64,000 bases of DNA from CALZBJ01 sp945619025. GTDB lineage: Bacteria; Pseudomonadota; Gammaproteobacteria; Cardiobacteriales; Wohlfahrtiimonadaceae. The translations under genes and the position numbers were made by a program. This document shows, one piece after another, positions 14,745-23,485 of this stretch. The stretch spans positions 1 to 64,000 of the forward strand of contig CALZBJ010000004.1 in assembly GCA_945619025.1 (NCBI GenBank), read 5' to 3'. The stretch's first letter is position 1, and every line of letters starts with the position of its first letter. Below the pieces are notes generated by a model. That model worked only from the letters and a program-made list of their open reading frames with translations. It searched no databases and was not told the origin of the DNA.

Positions 14745-15713
14745 TTAAGGGATCAAAACGAGTGTTCCGATCACCTCGCGATTAGCAAGCTTCGTATGCG
14801 CATCCCCCACTTTCTCGAGCGGAAATGTCTCAATATTGGCAAGCGTTACCACCCCTTTATTTAGGGTTGTGAGCCAACGATTCATCACCGTCAAATACTC
14901 CTCTCGTGTAGCGGTATAGCTATTTAAATTCGGGCGCGTTAAAAAGAGGGCACCTTTTTCAAGTAGCGTGAGCGGAGAGACCGGGGGAACAGCGCCGGAG
15001 GCATTGCCAAACGACACCATCATACCAAGACGTTTTAAGGAATCGAGGGAGCCTTCGAAGGTGGATTTTCCAACGCTGTCGTAAACAACGTCGACCCCTT
15101 CAGGGCAAAATTCACGCACCTTTTCAGCCACATCGTGTTGACTGTAGTTGATGACCAAATCTGCGCCAAGCGCCTCGACAACTGCCTTCTTCTCATCGCT
15201 ACCTACCGTTGCAATGACCGTTGCGCCAATGGATTTTGCCCACTGCACTAAGATCTGCCCAACGCCGCCCGCCGCTGCATGAATAAGCGTGCTTTGCCCT
15301 TTTTTAAGGGGAAACAGCTCGTGCATCAGATAGCTTGCGGTGCCGCCTCGTAAAAAGGAGGAGGCCGCCTCTTCAAATGTGGTGCCTTCGGGAATATGGG
15401 TAATGCGTTCAACAGGTACGTTACTTGCTGATGCGTATGCCCCTAAATGCCCGGCGTAGACCACCTTATCGCCCACGTTAAAATCGGTGACATCGTCGCC
15501 AACGGCGGTAATAATGCCGCTTGCTTCTTGGCCGATCGTAATGGGGGTGTCGAGGGTGTAGAGCCCTTCGCGTTGATAGATATCGATAAAATTAAGACCA
15601 ATGGCTTTCTGCTCAATCGTTACTTCATTATTATTGGGCGCGGGAAGTGTGAGTGGTTCTTTGACAAATTGCTCGATCCCTCCATGCGCTTTTAGCGTAA
15701 TTTTATAAGCCAT
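14745..15713 (-). CDS. qor: NADPH:quinone reductase, zeta-crystallin type
   Basis: This medium-chain dehydrogenase without zinc reduces quinones with one electron from NADPH in the cytoplasm. The 322 residues have the quinone-reductase N-terminus (EVTIEQKAIGLNFIDIYQREGLY), the IGQEASGIITAVGDDVTDFNVGDKV strand and the AAAGGVGQILVQWAKSIGA nucleotide-binding loop, then a VYDSVGKSTFEGSLDSLK region typical of Qor. AGGAGG lies before the ATG. It is the first gene of a likely leftward unit with the TauE-like and MBL genes. The symbol follows E. coli Qor by similarity. Confidence 0.85.
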   Translation of the reverse strand: MAYKITLKAHGGIEQFVKEPLTLPAPNNNEVTIEQKAIGLNFIDIYQREGLYTLDTPITIGQEASGIITAVGDDVTDFNVGDKVVYAGHLGAYASASNVPVERITHIPEGTTFEEAASSFLRGGTASYLMHELFPLKKGQSTLIHAAAGGVGQILVQWAKSIGATVIATVGSDEKKAVVEALGADLVINYSQHDVAEKVREFCPEGVDVVYDSVGKSTFEGSLDSLKRLGMMVSFGNASGAVPPVSPLTLLEKGALFLTRPNLNSYTATREEYLTVMNRWLTTLNKGVVTLANIETFPLEKVGDAHTKLANREVIGTLVLIP

Positions 15714-15993
15714 AAAGTTCCTCCTATTCTTGGTATGATTGGGACTTTACTATATAACTTGAGTCTTTGAAATATCAAAAAAAAGATAGTTATTCTATAC
15801 AATCTTTTACGTGAAGTAGGGTAGAATAGTCGCAATATTGTAATCTCAAGAAAATTATTTACATAAATTTAAACTTGGTTTTACAAAAATTGAAATTCAC
15901 ACAGAGGATGGGCGTTTTCCCTTGATCTATATCAGACAGATCGGATAAAGCCCGCCTTTAAGATCGATCAGTATTAAGTAAGGAATTGAGCGT

Positions 15994-17664
15994 ATGACAG
16001 GACAGTTTATTTATACGATGAATCGTGTAAGCAAAGTGGTTCCTCCAAACCGAGTGATTTTAAAAGATATCTCACTCTCTTTCTTCCCGGGCGCGAAAAT
16101 CGGGGTATTAGGATTAAACGGTGCGGGGAAATCAACTCTACTACGTATTATGGCGGGAGTTGATACCGAAATTCAAGGGGAAGCGCGAGCAAAACCCGGT
16201 ACAAAAATTGGCTATTTAGCCCAAGAACCCCAATTAAACGAAGCACTCGACGTGCGCGGAAACTTAGAAGAAGCACTTGGTTCCATTAAAGATGCATTAG
16301 CGGATCTCGATGCGGTCTATGCCGCTTACGCCGAGCCGGATGCGGACTTTGATGCGCTTGCCACAAAACAAGCGGAACTTGAAGCTTTTTTAAGTTCAGT
16401 GGATGGTCATTCCCTTGATCGTCAACTTGAAGTCGCGGCCGATGCGCTTCGTCTTCCACCGATGGATCGTGATGTTGCCACCCTGTCTGGGGGTGAAAAA
16501 CGCCGCGTTGCGCTCTGTAAACTTCTCTTATCAAAACCCGATATGCTCCTTCTTGACGAGCCGACGAACCACTTAGATGCGGAATCGGTGGCGTGGCTTG
16601 AGCGTTTCTTACATGATTATCCGGGCACCGTTGTGGCGGTGACGCATGACCGTTACTTCTTAGATAACGTTGCGGGCTGGATTTTAGAGCTTGACCGTGG
16701 GCACGGAATTCCTTGGGAAGGCAACTATTCAAGCTGGCTTGAGCAGAAAGATAAGCGTCTTGAGCAGGAAGCAAAACAGGAAGAAGCGCATGCTAAAGCG
16801 ATTAAGAAAGAGCTTGAGTGGGTGCGTCAGGGCGTTAAAGGGCGTCAGGCAAAATCGAAAGCACGTTTGGCGCGTTTTGAAGAGCTTGAGAGCCAAGAAT
16901 TCCAAAAACGAAACGAAACGATGGAGATCTATATTCCACCAGGTCCACGCCTTGGGGATTTAGTGATCGAGGCTACCGGCGTTGCTAAAGCGTTTGGCGA
17001 TAAACTTCTCTATGAAGAGCTCGATTTCAGTCTGCCTCGCGGCGGAATTGTGGGGGTAATCGGTCCAAACGGGGCGGGTAAATCCACGCTCTTTAAATTG
17101 ATGACCGGTCAACTTGAACCCGATGCGGGAACATTCCGTGTTGGTGAGACCGTACAGCTTGCTTATGTAGATCAAAGCCGTGATTCGCTCGATGATAATA
17201 AGACCGTTTGGGAAGAGATTTCTGAAGGGTTAGACATTATTCGCGTCGGCACTTACGAGATCCCATCGCGCGCTTATTGTGGCCGTTTTAACTTTAAAGG
17301 CTCAGATCAACAGAAGTATATCAAAGATCTTTCGGGCGGTGAGCGTAACCGGGTTCACTTAGCGAAAGTACTTCGTTCAGGCGGCAACGTAATTTTACTG
17401 GACGAGCCGACGAACGACCTTGACGTTGAGACCTTACGTGCCCTTGAAGATGCGATTTTAGCGTTTGCAGGATGCGTGGTGGTGATCTCGCATGACCGCT
17501 GGTTCTTAGACCGGATCGCAACGCACATATTGGCCTTCGAAGGCGATTCTCATGTAGAATGGTTCCAAGGTAACTATGAAGAGTATGAAGCCGATAAGCG
17601 TCGCCGTTTTGGTGATGATGCGGATCAGCCTCATCGACTTAAATATAAACCCATTTCTCGATAA
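15994..17664 (+). CDS. ettA: Energy-dependent translational throttle protein
   Basis: EttA is an ABC-F ATPase that binds the ribosomal E site and gates the first steps of elongation according to ATP level. The 556 residues match E. coli EttA. Two ATPase domains are joined by the tRNA-interaction linker: Walker A GLNGAGKST near residue 40, signature LSGGEKRR, Walker B LLLDEPTNHLD; then GPNGAGKST near 357, LSGGERNR and ILLDEPTNDLD. There are no membrane segments. TAAGGA precedes the ATG. The zinc-finger mini-gene follows after 15 bases and tsaB after that, so the three probably form one transcript ending at 18722. Confidence 0.95.
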   Translation: MTGQFIYTMNRVSKVVPPNRVILKDISLSFFPGAKIGVLGLNGAGKSTLLRIMAGVDTEIQGEARAKPGTKIGYLAQEPQLNEALDVRGNLEEALGSIKDALADLDAVYAAYAEPDADFDALATKQAELEAFLSSVDGHSLDRQLEVAADALRLPPMDRDVATLSGGEKRRVALCKLLLSKPDMLLLDEPTNHLDAESVAWLERFLHDYPGTVVAVTHDRYFLDNVAGWILELDRGHGIPWEGNYSSWLEQKDKRLEQEAKQEEAHAKAIKKELEWVRQGVKGRQAKSKARLARFEELESQEFQKRNETMEIYIPPGPRLGDLVIEATGVAKAFGDKLLYEELDFSLPRGGIVGVIGPNGAGKSTLFKLMTGQLEPDAGTFRVGETVQLAYVDQSRDSLDDNKTVWEEISEGLDIIRVGTYEIPSRAYCGRFNFKGSDQQKYIKDLSGGERNRVHLAKVLRSGGNVILLDEPTNDLDVETLRALEDAILAFAGCVVVISHDRWFLDRIATHILAFEGDSHVEWFQGNYEEYEADKRRRFGDDADQPHRLKYKPISR

Positions 17665-17679
17665 GAGGAGGAGCGAAAC

Positions 17680-17856
17680 ATGGCAACATCAATGGAATTA
17701 AAAGAGAAAACGATCACTCCCGCAGAGTTACCGCTCTGCTGCCCACCGATTGACGAGGTGACGTGGAAAATGCATCCCCGTGTCTACCTCAAGCCCAATG
17801 AAAAGGGCGAAGCGGTCTGCCCTTATTGCAGCACGCACTATACGGTAAAAAAGTAA
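17680..17856 (+). CDS. CHCC-type zinc-finger mini-protein
   Basis: This small gene of 58 codons lies between ettA and tsaB. The protein reads PLCCPPIDEVTWKMHPRVYL, then GEAVCPYCSTHYTVKK. It fits the zf-CHCC family (the domain also found in the NDUFS6 subunit of complex I): Cys, His and a CPYC pair bind zinc, and the HPRVYL motif is typical. The function of bacterial members is unknown. GAGGAG lies 6 bases before the ATG. It is 15 bases after ettA and 10 bases before tsaB, so it is cotranscribed with both. Confidence 0.85.
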   Translation: MATSMELKEKTITPAELPLCCPPIDEVTWKMHPRVYLKPNEKGEAVCPYCSTHYTVKK

Positions 17857-17866
17857 CGGGAAATCG

Positions 17867-18631
17867 ATGAAGATATTAGCATTAGATGCCTCTACGGAAG
17901 CGTGTTCGGCGGCGATTTATGTCAATGGTGAAATCATTGAACGCCTTGCGATCACGCCCCGTAAGCATATTGAAGTGTTGATGCCGATGATTAAAGAAGT
18001 GATGGAAGAATCCGGGCGTCAATTTTCAGATCTCGATGGACTTGCCTTTGCGGCAGGGCCGGGGAGCTTTGCCGGACTTCGAATCGCATGCGGCTTTATT
18101 CAAGGCTTAGGTGCGGGTCTCAACTTACCCATTGTGCCAGTTTCAACGCTCGAAACGTTAGCATTGCCGGTCTTTGAAGATCATCCTGAGGCCAATGTCC
18201 TCACCATTATGGACGCGAAAATGAACGAGGTTTATTGGGCCGTCTATACCCGTGGTGAAAAGGGGCGTTTGGTCACGGTATTTGAAGATCAGGTGAGCAG
18301 TATGGATGCCATGATTGAAGCGGTGAAAGCTCATGGGTTTGAATCGCTTTATGGCGTTGGCGATGGATTTGATTTAGATCCTGCGCTCAAAGAGACGCTC
18401 AATTTAGTGGAGATCAGTAGCCGTAAACATCCTCGCGCTGGGGAAGTTGCGCTGCTCGCCATCAATGATATTGAGCAGAATTTGGGGCTCTATGCTGATC
18501 AAGTCTCGCCGATCTATCTGCGTCACGACATTGCACTCACCATTGAAGAGCAAGAAGCGGCGCGTCAGAAAAAGGCAGCGGAAGCCGAAGCGGCTCAAAC
18601 GGATGCGCCGGCTGAATCGGCTGAATCGTAA
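17867..18631 (+). CDS. tsaB: tRNA threonylcarbamoyladenosine complex protein TsaB
   Basis: TsaB is the partner that stabilises TsaD in the complex that makes t6A37 in ANN-decoding tRNAs. The 254 residues have the ASKHA-fold start MKILALDASTEACSAAIY, the GLAFAAGPGSFAGLRIACGF segment of TsaB and NEVYWAVY. The usual protein ends near residue 230; here the last 30 residues form an Ala/Glu-rich low-complexity tail (EQEAARQKKAAEAEAAQ). It is the last gene of the ettA unit, followed by a terminator. AACGGGAAATCG upstream gives a weak site. Confidence 0.93.
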   Translation: MKILALDASTEACSAAIYVNGEIIERLAITPRKHIEVLMPMIKEVMEESGRQFSDLDGLAFAAGPGSFAGLRIACGFIQGLGAGLNLPIVPVSTLETLALPVFEDHPEANVLTIMDAKMNEVYWAVYTRGEKGRLVTVFEDQVSSMDAMIEAVKAHGFESLYGVGDGFDLDPALKETLNLVEISSRKHPRAGEVALLAINDIEQNLGLYADQVSPIYLRHDIALTIEEQEAARQKKAAEAEAAQTDAPAESAES

Positions 18632-18685
18632 AATCTCACAATGCTAGCGTTCGAGACATCGAACAACCGAGAAAAGTAGCGTATT

Positions 18686-18722
18686 AAAAAAGGATATTGG
18701 ACTGTTCCAATATCCTTTTTTA
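18686..18722 (+). terminator. Intrinsic terminator after tsaB
   Basis: AAAAAGGATATTGGA and TCCAATATCCTTTTT form a long perfect stem with a CTGT loop, followed by T. A and T runs on both sides may let it also stop proS-direction transcription. Confidence 0.85.
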
Positions 18723-18767
18723 TTGAGCTCTGGTTGAGCTCATTTTAAGCCGTATTCATCTTGCCGA

Positions 18768-20483
18768 CTATTGCGCAATTTTATCTTGTAAAAACGCGAT
18801 AATCTCATCGGCGTTTACCATGGTTGCGTCGCTATCAGTACGGCCTTTATATTCAAGCTCGCCCTGTTTTAAGCTGCGCTCACCAATCACAACGCGGTGC
18901 GGAATTCCGATCAATTCATGGTCGCTAAACGCTTCACCGGCGCGGACATTACGGTCTTCAAGGAGGACCTCAATGCCGAGTTTCGTAAGGTCGCTATAGA
19001 GCGAATCGGTGGTCTCTTTGACGAGCTCTGATTTATGATAATTCATCGGAATGAGCGATACCGTAAAAGGGGCGATCGCTTCGGGCCAAATAATGCCTGA
19101 ATCATCGTGCGACTGTTCAATCGCGGCGGCCACAATACGGGTCACCCCAACGCCGTAACACCCCATCTCCATCACCGCGGCTTTCCCGTTTTCATCTAAT
19201 ACGGTTGCGCCAAGGGCTGCTGAATATTTATTCCCCAGTTGGAAGATGTGACCCACTTCAATCCCGCGAGCAATGCGAAGTTTACCGTTGCCGCATGGGG
19301 AAGGGTCGCCCTCTTTCACTTCACGCAGATCAAGCGATTCAGGTTCATCAAGATCACGGCCAATATTGACGCCGATATAGTGGAAGCCCGTTTCATTTGC
19401 GCCGCAACTAAAGTTACTCATGATCGCCGCTTGTCGGTCAAATACCACACGAATCGGAAGATTGACCGGACCAATGGAGCCGGGAGTGGTATTGAGTTTT
19501 TCCTCAATCTCTTCATCAGAGGCAAAAGAGAGCGGTACTTGGAAAAGACCTGAGTTTTCTGCTTTTACTTCATTGAGCTCGTGATCGCCACGGAGGCAGA
19601 CCGCAATGAGCTCGCCATCAGTATCGTGAAGCACGAGGGTTTTTAACAGCATTTCAGGCGGCATATTGAAAAAGCGCGAGAGATCATCAATGGTTTTAAC
19701 GCCGGGCGTTTCCATTTTGCGCAGCGGTTGATCGGCATCGCGGCGCGTTCCGACGACAATTGCTTCCGCCGCTTCGACGTTTGCCGCATAATCGGAGCCA
19801 TCGGAATAGACAATGGTATCTTCACCGGCATCGGCGATCACATGGAATTCTTGGGATTTACTGCCCCCAATTGCGCCTGAGTCGGCAAATACTGCGCGAT
19901 ATTCAAGGTTTAAACGATCGAGAATGTTGCTGTACGCTTCATACATGCGGTTGTAGGTCTGATCGAGCGATTCTTTATCGATGTGGAATGAGTAGGCATC
20001 TTTCATTAAAAATTCACGTGAACGCATGACACCAAAGCGAGGACGAATCTCATCGCGGAATTTCCACTGCATCTGGAAGAGATTGATCGGCAATTGGCGA
20101 TAACTTTTTAATTCATTGCGCGCAAAATCGGTGATCACCTCTTCATGGGTCGGGCCCAAGCAGTAATCGCGATTGTGACGGTCTTTAAAACGAAGAAGTT
20201 CGGGGCCAAATTGTTCCCAACGACCGGATTCTTTCCAGAGTTCGGCGGGTTGAGCAGAGGGCATTAAGACTTCCAATGCTCCGGCTTTTTCCATCTCGTC
20301 ACGCACGATTGCTTCGGTTTTTTTGAGCACGCGTAATCCGAGGGGGCTCCAAGTATAGATTCCCGATGTCACGCGGCGAATAAGGCCCGCGCGCAGCATT
20401 AACTGATGGGACGCAAGTTCCGCATCGTTAGGGGTTTCTCGTAAAGTATTGATTAAAAAGTTAGACGTTCTCATATTCAACAA
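18768..20483 (-). CDS. proS: Prolyl-tRNA synthetase
   Basis: This class II aminoacyl-tRNA synthetase charges tRNA-Pro in the cytoplasm. The 571 residues fit the bacterial long form with an editing insertion. Motif 2 is visible (QMQWKFRDEIRPRFGVMRSREFLMKDAYSF), as is LGPTHEEVITDFAR, then the editing domain (residues about 230-390) and the C-terminal anticodon domain (VLLEDRNVRAGEAFSDHELIG). The family usually begins at MRTSNFLI, so the real start may be the fourth codon (20474); neither ATG has a clear ribosome binding site. Divergence from the DUF4124 gene is not present: both read leftward, with a terminator between them. Confidence 0.96.
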   Translation of the reverse strand: MLNMRTSNFLINTLRETPNDAELASHQLMLRAGLIRRVTSGIYTWSPLGLRVLKKTEAIVRDEMEKAGALEVLMPSAQPAELWKESGRWEQFGPELLRFKDRHNRDYCLGPTHEEVITDFARNELKSYRQLPINLFQMQWKFRDEIRPRFGVMRSREFLMKDAYSFHIDKESLDQTYNRMYEAYSNILDRLNLEYRAVFADSGAIGGSKSQEFHVIADAGEDTIVYSDGSDYAANVEAAEAIVVGTRRDADQPLRKMETPGVKTIDDLSRFFNMPPEMLLKTLVLHDTDGELIAVCLRGDHELNEVKAENSGLFQVPLSFASDEEIEEKLNTTPGSIGPVNLPIRVVFDRQAAIMSNFSCGANETGFHYIGVNIGRDLDEPESLDLREVKEGDPSPCGNGKLRIARGIEVGHIFQLGNKYSAALGATVLDENGKAAVMEMGCYGVGVTRIVAAAIEQSHDDSGIIWPEAIAPFTVSLIPMNYHKSELVKETTDSLYSDLTKLGIEVLLEDRNVRAGEAFSDHELIGIPHRVVIGERSLKQGELEYKGRTDSDATMVNADEIIAFLQDKIAQ

Positions 20484-20512
20484 TGCTTTGGTTAAAAAAA
20501 ATAAAGGAAAAA

Positions 20513-20545
20513 ATAAAGGGCTACGCTCTAGTGTAGCCCTTTTTG
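20513..20545 (-). terminator. Intrinsic terminator after the DUF4124 gene
   Basis: GGGCTAC (20518-20524) and GTAGCCC (20533-20539) form a perfect 7-bp stem with an 8-base loop. Read leftward, T-rich sequence follows, so it ends the gene at 20566-21111. The plus strand also has TTTTT after the stem. Confidence 0.75.
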
Positions 20546-20565
20546 TGGAATGCTGTCTTCAAAAA

Positions 20566-21111
20566 TTATTCGCAGAAGATCTCAACATCGCGCATCGCTT
20601 GATCGTGAAGCTCACGTACTTCAACTTCATCTAAGGTGCGATAGGTGCCATCTTCATTGGCCATTTTGAGTGTGCCATATTCTCCGCCCATATAATCATT
20701 GAGCGAATTGAGATAATCGGTGGCCTCTTCACAGCGCTTTGCGTCGCGATTTTTCGCTACTGAACGCGCTTCTTCGAGAAGTTTTTCAGTAGATTCGCTC
20801 TTTTTTGCATCGGACTCTTTCTCTTCATTTAATTGAGAGAAACCAGAGAATGAAGGAGCTTTCGGCGTTGTTGCCTCTTGTTGCCCTTCGTAGCGCTCAC
20901 GATCTTTAGGCACTAAAAAAGCGGTCGATGATTCTAAAACCTCGATGCGATTGCCACTCATGCCGGGAGGCGGTGTTTGGCCATAATAGGTAGTGCCTGA
21001 TGCGTCGGTCCACTTATAGATCGTGGTTCGACCATCATTTTGTGCGTAGCCGGTGCCCATCAGAGCACTTAAAATGAACGCACTTAAAAGCGTCGCTGTA
21101 AGACGTTTCAT
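20566..21111 (-). CDS. DUF4124 domain exported protein
   Basis: This 181-residue protein has a cleavable signal peptide (about residues 1-23, ending GYA) and then the DUF4124 motif IYKWTDASGTTYYGQTPPPG, a short beta-rich domain common in gammaproteobacterial periplasmic proteins of unknown function. The middle is charged and probably disordered (residues about 85-120). The C-terminal part has two Cys (KRCEEAT and the final FCE) that could form a disulfide. AGAGAG lies before the ATG. It is a single gene closed by its own terminator. Confidence 0.8.
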   Translation of the reverse strand: MKRLTATLLSAFILSALMGTGYAQNDGRTTIYKWTDASGTTYYGQTPPPGMSGNRIEVLESSTAFLVPKDRERYEGQQEATTPKAPSFSGFSQLNEEKESDAKKSESTEKLLEEARSVAKNRDAKRCEEATDYLNSLNDYMGGEYGTLKMANEDGTYRTLDEVEVRELHDQAMRDVEIFCE

Positions 21112-21267
21112 AGTGTTATCTCTCTTTATTAATTATCGAACTATTATCTTGCGTTAGTATACTACTTGGCAATAAAATTATCACGTTAAGATGGGGGTGC
21201 CCCTTAACTAAGATCAATTAAGCGAATGATAACTCATATTAATTGATAAGGTGATTTTTTGCGCGCG

Positions 21268-22458
21268 CTATTTTAAATAATCAAGAGCAAGTTTACAAAA
21301 AATAGCCGATCCAATCAATAGGTTACGATCATCAAAATCAAAACCACTTGTGTGAAGCGGGGTGAGGGTGTCGGTTTTATCATTGCCGAGATAAAAATAG
21401 GCCCCCGGTTTTTCCGCGAGCATAAAGCCAAAATCTTCCGCGCCCATCGAAGGGATTTTATCAAAATGAAGGTGCTCGGGTTTAATGAGCGATTCCATGC
21501 TTTTAATGGCAAAAGCGGTGGCATTGGGTTCATTAATGGTGGGGATATAGCCATCGATCAATTCAACCTTTGCCGTTGCGCCGTAGCTTTTTGCAGTAAA
21601 TTCAACCAGTTCGCGAATGCGCGCTTTGACTTTTTCGCGGATAGCCACATCAAAATAGCGGAGCGTGCCGGTCATCGCCACTTCGCCAGGAATCGCGTTA
21701 TTGGCAACGCCGCCGTGAATGGTGCCGATGGTAATGACCGCTGAATCGATGGCGGAGAGATTCCGTGAGGGAATTGATTGCAGCGCTGTGACGATTTGGG
21801 CCGCAACATAGATGGTGTCGACGGTTTGATAGGGGTGCGCCGCGTGTCCGCCACAACTTTTGACCTTGATACGAATGGTGCAGGTGCCCGCCATCTGCGC
21901 GCCATCACGAATCAGCACATCGCCGGTTTTTGCGCCGGGATAATTATGATAGGCAAAGACGGTATCGACGGGGAATTTCTCAAAAAGGCCTGCCTCAATC
22001 ATGCGTTTAGCGCCGGCAGTATCCTCTTCGTCGGGCTGAAAAATCAGCGTTGCAATCCCATCAAACTCCGCCTCAAACTGAAGATATTTCGCCGCCATTA
22101 AGAGGGTTGTCATATGCCCATCATGTCCACAAGCATGCATAACACCAGGGGTTTGCGAGGCGTAGGGAAGATTATTCGATTCATTAATGGGTAATGCATC
22201 AATATCCGCCCGCAGCCCGATATTGCGATTAGACTGCCCTTTTTTAATGATTCCGATAATCCCCGTGCCGATTAATCGATGGGTTTCGATATTCCATGAT
22301 TTTAAGCAATTTTCAATATAATCCGCCGTTTTATATTCCTCGCGGGATAACTCAGGATTTTGATGGAGATTTTTGCGGATTTCGATAAATTCCGGCTCAT
22401 AATTCCGGAGTTTATTAATTAATGGGGAATCTAGATTTTTAAGAGAATTATGTGGCAT
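21268..22458 (-). CDS. M20-family amidohydrolase
   Basis: This 396-residue metal-dependent hydrolase belongs to the aminoacylase / hippurate hydrolase branch of peptidase family M20. It cleaves N-acyl amino acids or related amides, with two metal ions. Visible motifs are GLRADIDALPI, MHACGHDGHMTTLL (metal ligands and Cys), QPDEEDTAGAKRMIEAGLFE (catalytic Glu), FAYHNYPGAKTG and the late MGAEDFGFML, with a dimerisation domain in the middle. There is no signal peptide, so it is cytoplasmic. It reads away from nuoA and probably has its own promoter in the 190-base gap. AGAAG precedes the ATG. The exact substrate is not known. Confidence 0.88.
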   Translation of the reverse strand: MPHNSLKNLDSPLINKLRNYEPEFIEIRKNLHQNPELSREEYKTADYIENCLKSWNIETHRLIGTGIIGIIKKGQSNRNIGLRADIDALPINESNNLPYASQTPGVMHACGHDGHMTTLLMAAKYLQFEAEFDGIATLIFQPDEEDTAGAKRMIEAGLFEKFPVDTVFAYHNYPGAKTGDVLIRDGAQMAGTCTIRIKVKSCGGHAAHPYQTVDTIYVAAQIVTALQSIPSRNLSAIDSAVITIGTIHGGVANNAIPGEVAMTGTLRYFDVAIREKVKARIRELVEFTAKSYGATAKVELIDGYIPTINEPNATAFAIKSMESLIKPEHLHFDKIPSMGAEDFGFMLAEKPGAYFYLGNDKTDTLTPLHTSGFDFDDRNLLIGSAIFCKLALDYLK

Positions 22459-22536
22459 AATATTCTTCTAAGTTAGTACAAAAAACGACTAATGACTTTT
22501 ATTTTCAATGATAATCAATTAGTATGAACGGATCGG

Positions 22537-22558
22537 TATACACGGTGTAGTGTGTATA
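22537..22558. promoter_or_regulatory. Inverted repeat in the nuo upstream region
   Basis: TATACAC (22537-22543) and GTGTATA (22552-22558) form a perfect 7-bp inverted repeat, about 90 bases before nuoA and 80 bases before the divergent M20 gene. It could be an operator for either. The nearby AATGATAATCA (22508-22518) resembles half a Fur box. No clear -35/-10 pair was found. Confidence 0.3.
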
Positions 22559-22648
22559 TATTACAGGCTTTAACAGGGGTTTTCCATCTCTAGAAGCTTG
22601 TTCCGTCAATAAAACATATTAAATTACAGATTGGAGGAATTCGTAGGT

Positions 22649-23002
22649 ATGATGCAATATCTTCCTATACTGGTCTTTATTATTTTCAGCTTTTTATTCG
22701 CTGCAGTGATAATAGGGCTAGGTTACGTACTGAGTCCAAGCAAACCAAATGCGGAAAAACTCTCTCCTTACGAGAGTGGTTTTGAGGCGTTTGAAGATGC
22801 GCGGCTTAAATTTGACGTTCGATTCTACCTTGTTGCCATTCTCTTTATCGTCTTTGACCTTGAATTAATCTTCTTAATTCCTTGGGCAGCGGCATTTAAT
22901 CACATCGGTTTACCAGGCATTATTGCAGGGGTTGTATTCCTACTTCTGCTTGTGGCTGGTTTTGCGTATGAATGGAAAAAAGGAGCGTTGGAATGGGATT
23001 AG
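22649..23002 (+). CDS. nuoA: NADH-quinone oxidoreductase subunit A
   Basis: NuoA is a small membrane subunit of complex I at the junction of the arm and the membrane. It has three hydrophobic helices and the conserved LSPYESGFEAF-type loop between the first two, where a Cys found in many homologues is Glu-Ser here, as in other proteobacteria. I chose ATG 22649 because GGAGGA (22633-22638) lies 10 bases upstream; an earlier TTG at 22631 would include the ribosome binding site. It is the first gene of the 14-gene nuo operon and overlaps nuoB by 10 bases. Confidence 0.95.
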   Translation: MMQYLPILVFIIFSFLFAAVIIGLGYVLSPSKPNAEKLSPYESGFEAFEDARLKFDVRFYLVAILFIVFDLELIFLIPWAAAFNHIGLPGIIAGVVFLLLLVAGFAYEWKKGALEWD

Positions 23003-23478
23003 AAGGAAAGTTAGAAGAAGGCTTTGTAACCACCACGCTTGACTCGGCGATTAACTGGGCAAGAACGGGGTCGTTATGGCCGGTAACATTTGGACTTGCG
23101 TGTTGCGCACTTGAGATGATGCATGCCGGGGCGGCGCGTTATGACCTTGAGCGTTTTGGGGGCGGGGTGTTTAGGGCCTCACCACGACAAGCAGACCTCA
23201 TGATTATTGCAGGGACATTGACGAATAAAATGGCGGTGCCACTGCGAAAAGTCTATGACCAGATGCCAGAGCCAAAATGGGTTATCTCCATGGGTTCTTG
23301 TGCAAACGGGGGTGGGTATTATCACTACTCATATTCAGTGGTGCGCGGAGCGGATCGGGTTGTGCCGGTTGATGTCTATGTGCCTGGCTGTCCTCCTACG
23401 GCTGAAGCGTTAATTTACGGCATTATGCAACTCCATGAGAAAATTAAACGCACCAGCACAATTGCACGATTAGGGTAG
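22993..23478 (+). CDS. nuoB: NADH-quinone oxidoreductase subunit B
   Basis: NuoB carries the terminal [4Fe-4S] cluster N2 that gives electrons to ubiquinone. The cluster ligands are visible: the Cys-Cys pair in FGLACCALEMMH, GSCANGGGYY and VPGCPPTAEAL. The 161 residues from ATG 22993 (MGLEGKLEEGF) match the family; an upstream in-frame ATG at 22972 lies inside nuoA without a proper site, whereas AGGAG (22981-22985) serves 22993. Confidence 0.96.
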   Translation: MGLEGKLEEGFVTTTLDSAINWARTGSLWPVTFGLACCALEMMHAGAARYDLERFGGGVFRASPRQADLMIIAGTLTNKMAVPLRKVYDQMPEPKWVISMGSCANGGGYYHYSYSVVRGADRVVPVDVYVPGCPPTAEALIYGIMQLHEKIKRTSTIARLG

Positions 23479-23485
23479 GTGAATT

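Noticed and set aside
15922..15935. FNR-like TTGAT-CTAT-ATCAG before ettA
   Set aside because: Nine of ten positions match, but the -10 place expected for a class II promoter (15958-15963) has no suitable hexamer and ettA has no known link to oxygen control.
21352..21744. 130-codon frame opposite the M20 gene
   Set aside because: It is fully antisense to a well-supported gene and resembles no family.
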